A DNA stretch of 12,462 bases from a bacterium (GTDB lineage: Bacteria; NPL-UPA2; JAGMAN01): NCBI GenBank assembly GCA_023130215.1, contig JAGMAN010000009.1:1-12462 (forward strand). Direction: 5' to 3'. Under the pieces are notes generated by a model, which made no database searches, was not told the DNA's origin, and was given only the letters and a program-made list of their open reading frames with translations. The translations under genes and the position numbers were made by a program. This document shows, in pieces, positions 1 through 8,076 of this stretch. Within the stretch, counting starts at the first letter, position 1. Each line of letters begins with the position of its first letter.

Positions 1-34
1 CTAACGGAGCAGTTCAAAGATAGGGTTGAATATA

Positions 35-1690
35 ATGAGGAGTGATACTATTAAAAGGGGGGTGGAGAGAGCGCCCCATAGAGCTCTCCTTTATGCAACA
101 GGTATAACCAGGAAGGATCTGGATAAGCCATTTATTGGAGTGGCAACAAGTTTCACTGATATTGTCCCCGGCCATGTCCATATGAGGGGTTTGGAGCGCT
201 TTATCGAGAGAGGAATATCTGCTGGTGGCGGGGTTCCTTTCCTCTTCGGTGTCCCGGCTATCTGTGATGGTATTGCCATGGGGCATAAGGGAATGCATTA
301 TTCTCTCGCCTCAAGAGAGCTCATTGCTGATACGATTGAGTGTATGGCTGAGGCCCATTGTTTCGATGGACTTGTTCTTCTCACCAACTGCGACAAGATT
401 ACTCCTGGAATGTTGATGGGGGCAGCGAGGTTAGATATTCCTGCTATCGTTATAACGGCCGGTCCTATGTCCTCAGGAAGGTATAAGGGGGAGAGGCTTA
501 ATTATGGAGATTGCTACATAGCAGCCGCCAAACATAAAATGGGCGAAATCTCAGCAGGTGAACTTGAGGCCTGGGAGGCAAATGCCTGCCCCGGGCCCGG
601 CTCATGTCAGGGACTTTACACCGCTAACACTATGGCTTGTCTAACCGAAGCTATGGGGATGTCCCTTCCCGGATGTGGAACAGCTCTGGCCATCTCAGCC
701 GAGAAACAAGGGATTGCCTTCAATTCCGGTAGGCGCATCACAGCACTTATTGAGGAGGAACTCACTACTCGCAAGATTTTGAGTGCTGAGGCCATAAGAA
801 ATGCTATAAGAGTTGATAATGCCCTTGGTGGTTCAACCAATACGGTCTTACATATATTAGCCATAGCCAGGGAAGCTAAGGTTGAGCTTTCAATGGACGT
901 CTTTGATGAGATAAGTAAGAGGACACCTCACATAACCAATCTTTTGCCGTTTGGGCCTGGTTATATGGAGGATCTGGACCAGGCTGGAGGAATTCCCGGA
1001 GTATTAAATGTTATCTCAAAGAGCCTTGAATCCAACCCAACTGTGAGCGGGAAAGATATTAAGGTAGTAGCCAGGGAGGGAAAGGTCCTTGACCGGGAGG
1101 TAATCAGGTCGGTTGAAAATCCATACCATCCTGAGGGAGGAATTGCCATTTTGAAAGGAAACTTAGCCCCTGAAGGAGCGGTGGTGAAGCAATCGGCTGT
1201 TTATCCTGAGATGATGATTTTTAAGGGAAAAGTTAGGGTCTTTGAATCCGAAGAAAAAGCTACCGAGGCAATCGTAGAGGGTAAGATAACTTCAGGTGCG
1301 GTAGTTGTAATTCGCTGTGAGGGACCAAGAGGAGGGCCAGGGATGAGGGAGATGCTCTATCCCACCTCCTTCATCTTTGGAATGGGTTTAGCTACCAAAG
1401 TTGCCTTAATTACCGATGGCCGATTCTCTGGCGCAACCCAGGGACTGTCCATTGGACACATTTCCCCCGAGGCAATGGAGGGAGGACCCATAGCTATCGT
1501 TCAGGATGGGGATGAAATCTCCATAGATATTCCAAATAGAAAGCTGGAGTTAAATATAAGTGGTGAAGAGATTAAGAATCGGCTTCGGAAGTGGAAGGCG
1601 CCCGAGCCAAAGATAAAAGAGGGCTACTTAGCCCGTTATGCGAAGATGGTAACTTCTGCCAGCACGGGAGCAGTCTTTAAGGAGGAGTAG
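35..1690 (+). CDS. ilvD: Dihydroxy-acid dehydratase
   Basis: Catalyses dehydration of 2,3-dihydroxy-isovalerate and 2,3-dihydroxy-3-methylvalerate to the keto acids that precede valine and isoleucine, in the cytoplasm, using an Fe-S cluster. The 551-residue product has the family length. It opens with [16 protein letters not shown], shows [16 protein letters not shown], the cluster cysteine in [10 protein letters not shown] (Cys119) and CPGPGSCQG (Cys185, Cys191), and ends with the conserved [19 protein letters not shown] region. I chose ATG at 35 rather than the in-frame TTG at 26: family members start at MRSD, and AGGG at 22-25 is well spaced for 35. It is the first gene of the ilvD-ilvB-ilvN-ilvC-leuA operon. 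Only 34 bases precede it, so the operon promoter or any attenuator lies outside the window. The family call is certain; the cluster type ([2Fe-2S] or [4Fe-4S]) is not decided here. Confidence 0.96.
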   Translation: MRSDTIKRGVERAPHRALLYATGITRKDLDKPFIGVATSFTDIVPGHVHMRGLERFIERGISAGGGVPFLFGVPAICDGIAMGHKGMHYSLASRELIADTIECMAEAHCFDGLVLLTNCDKITPGMLMGAARLDIPAIVITAGPMSSGRYKGERLNYGDCYIAAAKHKMGEISAGELEAWEANACPGPGSCQGLYTANTMACLTEAMGMSLPGCGTALAISAEKQGIAFNSGRRITALIEEELTTRKILSAEAIRNAIRVDNALGGSTNTVLHILAIAREAKVELSMDVFDEISKRTPHITNLLPFGPGYMEDLDQAGGIPGVLNVISKSLESNPTVSGKDIKVVAREGKVLDREVIRSVENPYHPEGGIAILKGNLAPEGAVVKQSAVYPEMMIFKGKVRVFESEEKATEAIVEGKITSGAVVVIRCEGPRGGPGMREMLYPTSFIFGMGLATKVALITDGRFSGATQGLSIGHISPEAMEGGPIAIVQDGDEISIDIPNRKLELNISGEEIKNRLRKWKAPEPKIKEGYLARYAKMVTSASTGAVFKEE

Positions 1691-1694
1691 CAAA

Positions 1695-3365
1695 GTGAAG
1701 AAGACAGGAGCGCAGATTGTCATTGATGCTATGTTAAAGGAGGGAGTGGATACTGCCTTTGGCATCTTAGGAGGAGCCATGCTTCCGGTGTTCGATGTGC
1801 TATATGATGCACCGCTGAGGTTTATCCTCACTCGTCACGAGCAGGGGGCCGCTCATATGGCCGATGGCTATGCCCGGGCTACCGGAAAGGTGGGAGTCTG
1901 CATGGCCACTTCCGGTCCAGGAGCCACCAACTTAGTCACTGGAATTGCTACCGCCAATATGGATTCAGTGCCCATAGTGGCCATTACAGGACAGGTCTTT
2001 ACCACCATGATTGGGAATGATGCTTTCCAGGAGGCTGATGTTACCGGGATAACCCGCCCCATAACCAAACATAATTATTTAGTCAAGGATGTTAAGGAGC
2101 TTCCCCGCATTATGAAGGAAGCTTTCCATATTGCCCGCACCGGACGGCCAGGACCGGTGCTCATTGATATTCCCAAAGATGTCCAGATTGCTGAGACTGA
2201 ATATAAATATCCGAAAAATGTAGAGATGAGAACCTATAAGCCAACCTATTCTGGCCATCCCCAGCAGATAAAGAGAGCGGCTGAGGCCATTCATCAGGCT
2301 AAAAAGCCAATAATTTACGCCGGTGGTGGAGTTATCATCTCAGGGGCAGCTAAGGAATTAGCGGAGTTGGCTAAGAAAGCCAATATCCCGACTGCCACTA
2401 CGCTACTTGGCCTGGGAGGATTCCCGGAGACAGACCGTCTCTCCCTGGGAATGTTAGGCATGCACGGGACGCGCTACGCTAATTATGCCATTATGGAATC
2501 AGATTTAATTATTGCCATTGGAGCCCGGTTCGATGACCGGGTTACTGGAAAATTAGATGAGTTCGCTCCACATGCTAAAATCATTCACATTGACATAGAC
2601 CCTTCCTCCATCAGCAAGAATGTTCGGGTGGACATTCCCATTGTCGGGGATGTCCAGAATGTGCTCAGGGAACTGAATAAATTAGTGAGGAAGGGCCAGT
2701 ATGCTCCCTGGCATAAGAAGATAAGGGAATGGAAGCGCAAATTCCCTCTTACCTACGAAGATAATGGGGAACTTAAACCTCAATTCGTGGTAGAGGAGAT
2801 TTATAAAGCTACCAGGGGCGAGGCCATCATCTGCACCGAGGTGGGGCAGAATCAGATGTGGGCCGCCCAGTTTTATCAGTATACTAAGCCGCGCACCCTA
2901 CTCTCTTCCGGTGGCTTAGGAACGATGGGCTATGGATTCCCGGCGGCTATTGGAGCTCAGATTGGCTGTCCGGACAGAATAGTCTTCGATATAGCCGGGG
3001 ACGGTAGTTTCCAGATGAACATTCAGGAGCTGGCTACTGCCGCTATAAATAAGGTTCCAGTCAAGGTGGCTATTCTCAATAATGGCTACTTAGGAATGGT
3101 TCGCCAGTGGCAGGAACTCTTCTATAAGAAACGATATTCTCATACCAGCTTGGCCGGGGGGCCGGATTTTGTTAAAGTAGCTGAAGCCTACGGAGCAGTT
3201 GGCATTCGGGTGGAGAAGAAGGGGGGGGTTAGGCCAGCCATAAAAAAGGCCCTCTCCATTAAGAAGCCGGTAGTTATAGACTTTCACGTTGAACTCGAGG
3301 AGAATGTCTTCCCCATGGTTCCAGCCGGGAAAGCTGTCAATCAGATGATAGGAGGGATGGCTTAA
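1695..3365 (+). CDS. ilvB: Acetolactate synthase, large catalytic subunit
   Basis: ThDP-dependent condensation of two pyruvates to acetolactate, or pyruvate plus 2-oxobutyrate to acetohydroxybutyrate: the first common step of valine, leucine and isoleucine synthesis. The 556 residues hold the three expected domains: pyrimidine-binding N-domain with catalytic Glu49 in [16 protein letters not shown], central domain with [16 protein letters not shown], and C-terminal ThDP domain with G435-D436-G437 through N462-N463. GMVRQWQ (Trp472) is the conserved site equivalent to the plant herbicide-site tryptophan. These features separate it from catabolic ALS and other pyruvate decarboxylase relatives. 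GTG start at 1695 is 4 bases after ilvD, with GGAGG at 1681-1685 overlapping the ilvD stop. The small subunit ilvN begins one base after the stop, so the two are surely cotranslated. A run of eight G at 3221-3228 lies in frame in the C-terminal part. Confidence 0.97.
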   Translation: MKKTGAQIVIDAMLKEGVDTAFGILGGAMLPVFDVLYDAPLRFILTRHEQGAAHMADGYARATGKVGVCMATSGPGATNLVTGIATANMDSVPIVAITGQVFTTMIGNDAFQEADVTGITRPITKHNYLVKDVKELPRIMKEAFHIARTGRPGPVLIDIPKDVQIAETEYKYPKNVEMRTYKPTYSGHPQQIKRAAEAIHQAKKPIIYAGGGVIISGAAKELAELAKKANIPTATTLLGLGGFPETDRLSLGMLGMHGTRYANYAIMESDLIIAIGARFDDRVTGKLDEFAPHAKIIHIDIDPSSISKNVRVDIPIVGDVQNVLRELNKLVRKGQYAPWHKKIREWKRKFPLTYEDNGELKPQFVVEEIYKATRGEAIICTEVGQNQMWAAQFYQYTKPRTLLSSGGLGTMGYGFPAAIGAQIGCPDRIVFDIAGDGSFQMNIQELATAAINKVPVKVAILNNGYLGMVRQWQELFYKKRYSHTSLAGGPDFVKVAEAYGAVGIRVEKKGGVRPAIKKALSIKKPVVIDFHVELEENVFPMVPAGKAVNQMIGGMA

Positions 3366-3366
3366 C

Positions 3367-3846
3367 ATGAAGCACACCATTTCCGCTTTGGTCGAAAATC
3401 GGTCCGGAGTTTTAGCTCATATCTCAACCCTTTTCAGTGCCCGGGGCTTTAACATTGATAGCCTGGCAGTGGGAGAAACGGATGACCCCGCTGTTTCTAA
3501 AATGACCATTGTCCTGGATGCTGATGAGAGGATTTTAGAGCAGGTGGTTAAGCAGCTTCGCAAACTGATTGATGTGATTAAAGTCCAGGACCTTACCGGC
3601 CAGAACTTCATTGATAGAGAATTAGTCTTAGTCAAGATAAACGCTACCCCCGCTACCCGTTCTGAGATAATGCAGACGGTGGACATCTTTCGGGCCAAGA
3701 TAGTTGATGCCAAGCCAAGGTCTCTTACGGTTGAGTTGACTGGAGATGCAGATAAGATAAATGGTTTTCTGGAACTGGTTGGGGAGTTTGGCATCAAGGA
3801 CATCGTCCGCACGGGCAAAATTGCCATGGCCCGGGGAAATAAATAG
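3367..3846 (+). CDS. ilvN: Acetolactate synthase, small regulatory subunit
   Basis: Regulatory partner of the preceding large subunit; activates it and confers feedback inhibition. The 159 residues match the usual IlvH/IlvN length: an N-terminal ACT domain (about 1-78, [18 protein letters not shown], then [17 protein letters not shown]) and a C-terminal domain (about 80-159, [16 protein letters not shown] onwards). Asn11, Gly14 and Asn29 align with E. coli IlvH positions where substitutions are known to relieve valine inhibition, so this subunit is predicted to be valine-sensitive (inference from family knowledge). ATG at 3367 has GGAGGG just upstream inside the end of ilvB, and the one-base gap suggests translational coupling and balanced subunit supply. 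The symbol could equally be ilvH. Confidence 0.95.
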   Translation: MKHTISALVENRSGVLAHISTLFSARGFNIDSLAVGETDDPAVSKMTIVLDADERILEQVVKQLRKLIDVIKVQDLTGQNFIDRELVLVKINATPATRSEIMQTVDIFRAKIVDAKPRSLTVELTGDADKINGFLELVGEFGIKDIVRTGKIAMARGNK

Positions 3847-3857
3847 GAGAAAAACTT

Positions 3858-4847
3858 ATGGCTAAGATGTATTATGACAAGGACGCAGATTTAAAGTTAC
3901 TAAAGGGAAAGAGAATTGCCATCATTGGCTACGGGATCCAGGGGCACGGTCAGGCCCAGAATCTTCGGGACAGTGGCATGGATGTGGTTGTCAGCGACAT
4001 AAAAGGTAGCCTTAACTGGAAGAAAGCTGTGAAGGACGGTTTCCAGCCCTTGGAAGCGGCGGAAGCCGTAAAGAAATCCGATATCATTCAGATTTTAACC
4101 CAGGACGATGTTCAGGCTAAAGTTTACCGGGAAGGAGTTCGCCCGGGCTTGAAGAAAGGAAATGCCCTTGTCTTCTCTCATGGATTCAACATCCATTATG
4201 GGCAGATTGTGCCTCCGGCGGACATAGATGTCTTCATGGTTGCTCCCAAGGGACCGGGGAGCCTGGTCAGGGATATGTTCCTTAAGGGAGGAGGAGTCCC
4301 CTGCCTCTTAGCTATCCACCAGGACTACACCGGTAAGGCAAAAAAACTTGGTCTTGCTTACGCTAAGGCTATTGGAGGAACCAGGGCAGGAGTTATCTTG
4401 ACTACCTTTCAGGAGGAGACGGAGACAGATTTGTTTGGAGAACAGACTGTTCTCTGCGGTGGTGTCTCCGAGCTAATCAGGGCTGGTTTTGACACTCTGA
4501 TTGAGGCGGGCTATCAACCGGAAATCGCTTACTTTGAATGTCTACACGAGCTGAAGCTCATCGTGGATATGATTCACCTCAATGGAATCACTGGAATGAG
4601 GGAACGGGTGAGCGATACGGCTGAATACGGGGACCTGACCCGCGGAAGGAGAATTATCACTAAAGAGACCCGAGCAGAAATGAAGAAGATCCTGAAAGAA
4701 GTTCAATCGGGGGAATTTGCCCGGGAATGGATCATGGAAAACAGGGTCAGCCGTCCCGTCCTCAATGCTCTCAGCAAGAAAGATGCCCAGCACCTGATTG
4801 AGAAGGTAGGAAAGAAACTACGAGGTATGATGAGCTGGTTGAAATGA
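3858..4847 (+). CDS. ilvC: Ketol-acid reductoisomerase, class I, atypical cofactor loop
   Basis: Mg-dependent isomerisation and NAD(P)H-dependent reduction of acetolactate or acetohydroxybutyrate to dihydroxy acids. The 329 residues fit class I. A Rossmann domain carries [17 protein letters not shown] (24-40); the catalytic set is visible: His108 in FSHGFNIHY, Lys131 in APKGPG, Asp191 and Glu195 in ETDLFGEQ, Glu227 and Glu231 in [14 protein letters not shown]. The cofactor loop is unusual: it reads S46-D-I-K-G-S-L-N-W54 where NADPH-type enzymes usually read G-L-R-x-G-S-x-S-W, so beta-2 ends in an acidic residue and the phosphate-binding Arg is missing. The common ILLPDE segment is ILTQDD (79-84). 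NADH preference is an inference. GGAG at 3846-3849 serves the ATG, 11 bases after ilvN. The stop overlaps the leuA start (ATGA). Family call is certain. Confidence 0.97.
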   Translation: MAKMYYDKDADLKLLKGKRIAIIGYGIQGHGQAQNLRDSGMDVVVSDIKGSLNWKKAVKDGFQPLEAAEAVKKSDIIQILTQDDVQAKVYREGVRPGLKKGNALVFSHGFNIHYGQIVPPADIDVFMVAPKGPGSLVRDMFLKGGGVPCLLAIHQDYTGKAKKLGLAYAKAIGGTRAGVILTTFQEETETDLFGEQTVLCGGVSELIRAGFDTLIEAGYQPEIAYFECLHELKLIVDMIHLNGITGMRERVSDTAEYGDLTRGRRIITKETRAEMKKILKEVQSGEFAREWIMENRVSRPVLNALSKKDAQHLIEKVGKKLRGMMSWLK

Positions 4848-6358
4848 AAAAAGAGAGAGTCTTTATTTTTGATACTACATTGCGAGATGGGGAGCAGTCT
4901 CCCGGAGCCAGCCTCAACACCAAGCAGAAATTGGAGGTGGCTAAACAGCTCCAAAAACTTGGCGTGGATGTTATTGAAGCTGGATTCCCCATTTCCTCAC
5001 CGGGAGATTTTGAGGCAGTGAAGAAAATTGCCGAGACGGTGAAGGGTCCGGTAATTGCCGGGCTGACTCGCGTCCTGAAGAAAGACATAGACTGCTGCTG
5101 GCAGGCAGTGCGTCCGGCAAAGAGACCGCGTATCCATACTTTTGTAGGGACTTCACCCGTTCATCGGGACTATATTCTGCGAAAGTCAGAGGAGGAAGTT
5201 TTGAAGATGGCCGTGGACGCGGTGAAACTGGCTAAGAGCTACACTGAGGATGTAGAGTTCTCAGCCATGGATGCCACCAGGACGGAATTTGATTTCCTGT
5301 GTGAAATCTTGGAGAGGACGATTGAGGCTGGCGCCGCCACTGTCAATATTCCTGATACCGTGGGTTACGCTATGCCAGATGAGTTCGGCGCCCTCATAAA
5401 GAATATTTTAGAGAAAGTGTCAAACATCAAAAAAGTAGTGGTGAGCGTGCATTGCCATGATGACCTTGGCCTGGCCACAGCTAATTCAATTTCAGCCGTC
5501 CTCAATGGTGCCAGACAGGTGGAGTGCACCATAAACGGCATAGGAGAGCGAGCGGGCAATGTCTCCCTGGAAGAGATCGTTATGGCCATTAAGGCCAGGC
5601 AGGATTTCTTTAAATACACAACGGGGATAAAGGCAAAAAATATCTATAAGACCAGCAGGCTGGTCAGCCATCTTACCGGGATAGCCGTCCAGCCGAACAA
5701 GGCAATTGTGGGGGCAAATGCATTCGCTCACAGCTCCGGAATCCATCAGGATGGAATTCTGAAGAAGCGGAGCACCTTCGAGATAATGTCTCCGGCCTCC
5801 ATTGGCCTTAAGGAAAGCAAGCTGATCCTCACCAGCCGCTCGGGAAGACACGCTCTTCGGCACAGCCTGGAGGAGTTAGGGTATAAACTGAAGGCGAAGG
5901 AACTGGAACGAGTCTACCAGAGCTTCAAGAAAGTGGCCGATAGGAAGAAGGAGATATTTAATGGAGACTTAGAAGCTATGGTTGAGGATGAGATCTCAGC
6001 CATCCCTGAAACATTCCGCCTTGAATACATTCATACCACCAGTGGAAGCCAGACCGTCCCTACCGCTACCATCAGGCTGAAGAGGGGAGCTAAAATAATT
6101 GAAGATGCGGCCTGCGGCGATGGCCCGGTGGATGCCGCTTATAGAACCATTGACAGAATTACCGGGGTAAAGGGAAAGCTCCTTGATTATTCCTTAAGGG
6201 CGGTCACCAGCGGAAAGGATGCTCTTGGTGAGGTCACTGTCCAGATAGCTGGAGGGAAACAGACAGTAATTGGTAGGGGAACAAGCACCGACATCATCGA
6301 GGCAAGCGCCAAGGCATACCTGAATGCGGTGAACAAGCTTATATACAGAAGAACTTAG
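4844..6358 (+). CDS. leuA: 2-isopropylmalate synthase
   Basis: Condenses acetyl-CoA with 2-ketoisovalerate, the product made by the genes before it, and so commits carbon to leucine. The 504-residue protein has an HMGL-like TIM barrel with [15 protein letters not shown] (Arg14, Asp15), metal ligands His203 and His205 in [13 protein letters not shown], Asn239 in GERAGN, the [11 protein letters not shown] motif, and a C-terminal LeuA allosteric domain (about 390-504, with [15 protein letters not shown]) that normally binds leucine for feedback inhibition. Length and the [13 protein letters not shown] segment fit leucine-type IPMS better than citramalate or homocitrate synthase, although citramalate synthase cannot be excluded by eye. 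It starts inside the ilvC stop (ATGA overlap) without a strong ribosome site of its own, so coupling to ilvC is likely. leuB and leuCD do not follow. Confidence 0.93.
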   Translation: MKKERVFIFDTTLRDGEQSPGASLNTKQKLEVAKQLQKLGVDVIEAGFPISSPGDFEAVKKIAETVKGPVIAGLTRVLKKDIDCCWQAVRPAKRPRIHTFVGTSPVHRDYILRKSEEEVLKMAVDAVKLAKSYTEDVEFSAMDATRTEFDFLCEILERTIEAGAATVNIPDTVGYAMPDEFGALIKNILEKVSNIKKVVVSVHCHDDLGLATANSISAVLNGARQVECTINGIGERAGNVSLEEIVMAIKARQDFFKYTTGIKAKNIYKTSRLVSHLTGIAVQPNKAIVGANAFAHSSGIHQDGILKKRSTFEIMSPASIGLKESKLILTSRSGRHALRHSLEELGYKLKAKELERVYQSFKKVADRKKEIFNGDLEAMVEDEISAIPETFRLEYIHTTSGSQTVPTATIRLKRGAKIIEDAACGDGPVDAAYRTIDRITGVKGKLLDYSLRAVTSGKDALGEVTVQIAGGKQTVIGRGTSTDIIEASAKAYLNAVNKLIYRRT

Positions 6359-6385
6359 TAGGGATTTGATTTATGTCGCCCCTAC
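6358..6385. repeat. Short inverted repeat after leuA
   Basis: GTAGGG at 6358-6363 pairs with CCCTAC at 6380-6385 around a 16-base loop, beginning on the last base of the leuA stop. No T-run follows, so it is a poor intrinsic terminator. On the minus strand it reads GTAGGGGCGACATAAATC, sharing GGGGCGAC with the gatC-rsmA gap. It may be a decayed copy of a dispersed palindromic repeat; this is inference. Confidence 0.35.
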
Positions 6386-6397
6386 CCTCCCTTGATC

Positions 6398-7276
6398 ATG
6401 ATTGATTATCTAACGTTTCCTAAAAGAAGAGGCCCTTCCAGAAGGGCATTTCTCACCAGCTTAATAGTCGTCCTCATTTTTAGCTTTCTTAGCCTCAGCA
6501 TTCTTCACAGATGGAAGGCAGGGAAGGACAAAGAGAGGCAAGAGGAACCAATTCAGCCGAGAGAAGAGCAAGTAATCCAGCCTGCGGAAGAGCAGCCAAT
6601 TCCGCCCCAGGTAGCCATTATCATTGATGACCTCGGACACAGTTTGAGCTTGGTGGAATCTCTCCTTAATATAGATTATCCTCTGACTCTATCCATACTG
6701 CCTGGCCTTCGCCATTCAGTTAGATTAGCTAAAGAGATGAAAGAGGCTGGCTTCGAGACTATTCTGCACCTTCCTCTGGAACCGGAGGAAATCAGTGAGG
6801 AGTACTTAGAACTGGGAACGATCATGACAGGGATGAGCCAACAAGAAGTTAGAGAATTGATTGAGAAGCACCTATCTCTTCTCCTTCCCTGGATTGCGGG
6901 AGTCAACACCCATATGGGCTCGAAGGCAACGGCTGACGAAGACTTAATGAAAATTATCCTGGAGGAAATCAAAAAAAGGGACCTTTATTTTATTGATAGC
7001 CGGACAGCAAAGAATACAGTGGCTTTTCAGGTAGCTAAAAGTCTGGGGTTGAGAGCCGCTTTCCGCCAGGTGTTCCTGGACTTAGGGGAGAGAAGAGATG
7101 ACCCTGATTACATCCGGGGACAGCTCAGGGAGCTGGCTTCTTTAGCCCGGGATAAGGGTAAGGCAATTGGCACGGGCCACCTCAAGGGGACCACTCTAAA
7201 AGTGCTTAAGAAAATGATGCCTCAGCTGGAAGAAGAGGGAATTCAATTCGTCACTGCCTCAGAGATAGTAGAGTAA
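6398..7276 (+). CDS. Divergent polysaccharide deacetylase family protein, membrane-anchored or exported
   Basis: Member of the divergent polysaccharide deacetylase (YibQ, PF04748-like) family, a NodB-fold group thought to act on envelope glycans; the substrate is unknown. The 292 residues show a basic N-terminus with S14-R-R-A-F-L, a hydrophobic segment at about 20-36, a Pro/Glu/Gln-rich linker (about 48-71), then the domain: VAIIIDDLGHS (Asp77, Asp78), SILPG, ILHLPLEP (His124), GVNTHMGSKAT (His172), FIDSRT (Asp200) and AIGTGHLKGTT. The conserved Asp and His residues are present, so activity is plausible. The S-R-R-x-F-L motif resembles a Tat signal, but the segment is very hydrophobic and lacks an obvious AxA cleavage site, so an N-terminal anchor is equally likely. 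I prefer ATG at 6398 to TTG at 6392; neither has a clear ribosome site. It follows leuA by 39 bases and opens the envelope block. Confidence 0.88.
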   Translation: MIDYLTFPKRRGPSRRAFLTSLIVVLIFSFLSLSILHRWKAGKDKERQEEPIQPREEQVIQPAEEQPIPPQVAIIIDDLGHSLSLVESLLNIDYPLTLSILPGLRHSVRLAKEMKEAGFETILHLPLEPEEISEEYLELGTIMTGMSQQEVRELIEKHLSLLLPWIAGVNTHMGSKATADEDLMKIILEEIKKRDLYFIDSRTAKNTVAFQVAKSLGLRAAFRQVFLDLGERRDDPDYIRGQLRELASLARDKGKAIGTGHLKGTTLKVLKKMMPQLEEEGIQFVTASEIVE

Positions 7277-7288
7277 TAATAAAGGGAC

Positions 7289-7424
7289 AAAGGCACAAAG
7301 TGGCAAAGGCACAAAGAGTAACAAACCAGGCACAAAGTAAAAACAATGAAATCCGGTTTCTTAAAAAACTATGTGCCTTAGTGCCTCTGTGCCTATTCGT
7401 ATATGCCTTAGTGCCTATGTGCCT
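7289..7424. repeat. Imperfect inverted repeat built from GGCACAAAG / CTTTGTGCC units
   Basis: The left arm holds AAAGGCACAAAG twice exactly (7289-7300 and 7305-7316) and GGCACAAAG again at 7329-7337. The right arm (7370-7424) holds the complementary type, with CTATGTGCC at 7369-7377 and 7415-7423 and several TGTGCCT/AGTGCCT units. Similar runs of such units are familiar to me from intergenic DNA in metagenome-assembled genomes, although I cannot check copy number here. The element overlaps the start of the 3D-domain gene and encodes its N-terminal 40 or so residues. Confidence 0.75.
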
Positions 7425-7848
7425 GCTTTTATCTTCTTCCTGTGCTACTATTAGCCTGCGAGGAAAGAAGGTAGAGAAGATAAAGATGGTAGTAACTGCC
7501 TATGATGCCGGTCCAGAATCTACTGGCTGGCGGAGGAAATTCTTCACCTGGCCACCACTGCGCCCCGTCTATACCGGTGGAAAATTGAAGGGACAACGTA
7601 AGAGAGTTGGTATTACTGCTGACGGAACTAAGGCACGGCAAGTAAGGTGGATAAGGAAAGGAACGATAGCCGCCGATACAACCAAATATCCCTTCGGCAC
7701 TAAGATGTATGTGCCTGGCTATGGATGGGGAGAAGTTCATGATATCGGCAGTGCCATCAAAGGGAACCACATAGATATCTTCTTCCGCTCTCACAAAGCC
7801 GCGATGAAGTGGGGCAGAAAAGTGCTTGTAGTAACTGTTATCAGATAG
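7300..7848 (+). CDS. 3D-domain protein (MltA/YabE-like), probable lipoprotein
   Basis: Contains a 3D domain, named for three conserved aspartates and related to the MltA lytic transglycosylase catalytic fold; the likely role is peptidoglycan cleavage or binding in the envelope. The domain covers about residues 62-182: MVVTAYDAG, the Asp126 site in IAADTTKYPFGTKMYVPGYG, Asp148 in VHDIG, and Asp159 in HIDIFF. All three aspartates are kept. The N-terminus has Lys22-Lys23, a Leu/Val/Cys-rich hydrophobic stretch and LSSSC (Cys48), a likely though not canonical lipobox since Ser rather than Leu is at -3. That whole N-terminus is encoded by the repeat at 7289-7424. The GTG start at 7300 is uncertain: GTG 7381 and ATG 7417 are in frame, but both give signal peptides without positive charge. 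It lies 33 bases before tatA on the same strand and is likely cotranscribed. Confidence 0.85.
   Translation: MAKAQRVTNQAQSKNNEIRFLKKLCALVPLCLFVYALVPMCLLLSSSCATISLRGKKVEKIKMVVTAYDAGPESTGWRRKFFTWPPLRPVYTGGKLKGQRKRVGITADGTKARQVRWIRKGTIAADTTKYPFGTKMYVPGYGWGEVHDIGSAIKGNHIDIFFRSHKAAMKWGRKVLVVTVIR
7370..7424 (+). repeat. Two tandem copies of a 25-base unit, 30-base period
   Basis: Copy one is 7370-7394 and copy two 7400-7424; they match at 23 of 25 positions. The 30-base period equals ten codons, so the translated product repeats too: CALVPLCLFV followed by YALVPMCLLL. This forms the hydrophobic core of the signal peptide of the overlapping gene. The two copies form the right arm of the larger inverted repeat. 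Confidence 0.85.
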
Positions 7849-7881
7849 GAAGTCAGGTTCTCATTGAAAGGGGGTGGTCGG

Positions 7882-8076
7882 ATGCTCAGCCACTGGGAGA
7901 TTGGACTTGTCATTATTGTGGCTATCCTCCTTTTTGGGGCAAAAAGGCTTCCCGAGATAGGAAGAGCATTGGGAAGAGCCATCAAGGAGTTTAAGAAAGC
8001 AGGCAAGGATATTAAGAGCGATATCGAGGAGGTTGCCAAAGAAGAAGACGAGGAGAAGAAAGTGGATGAAGGATAG
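7882..8076 (+). CDS. tatA: Sec-independent protein translocase subunit TatA
   Basis: Small membrane protein that polymerises to form the twin-arginine translocation channel for folded proteins. The 64 residues show a short periplasmic N-terminus with polar Glu6, one transmembrane helix (about 7-19), the FGAKRLPEIGRALG hinge (18-31), an amphipathic helix (about 24-42), and an acidic, lysine-rich tail. This is the TatA/E layout; no separate TatB is seen, so a minimal TatAC system is likely, with TatA doing both jobs. ATG at 7882 is chosen over TTG at 7864: it follows AAAGGGGG at 7867-7873 at good spacing and starts the protein at MLSHWEIG. The last 11 bases overlap tatC in another frame. Confidence 0.93.
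   Translation: MLSHWEIGLVIIVAILLFGAKRLPEIGRALGRAIKEFKKAGKDIKSDIEEVAKEEDEEKKVDEG

Noticed and set aside
1-45. Open frame ending at TGA 43-45 that could be the end of an upstream gene overlapping ilvD by 11 bases
   Set aside because: Only 14 codons are visible, with no family signature; another frame is also open for part of this stretch, so it cannot be supported.
3417-3827. 136-codon minus-strand ORF opposite ilvN, and similar long antisense ORFs across the window
   Set aside because: They lie fully within well-conserved genes on the other strand and show no family features of their own.
6358-6390. Intrinsic terminator after leuA
   Set aside because: Only a 6-base stem with a 16-base loop and no following T-run.
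7289-7424. CRISPR array
   Set aside because: Repeat units are short, inverted as well as direct, imperfect, without regular spacers, and run through a coding frame.
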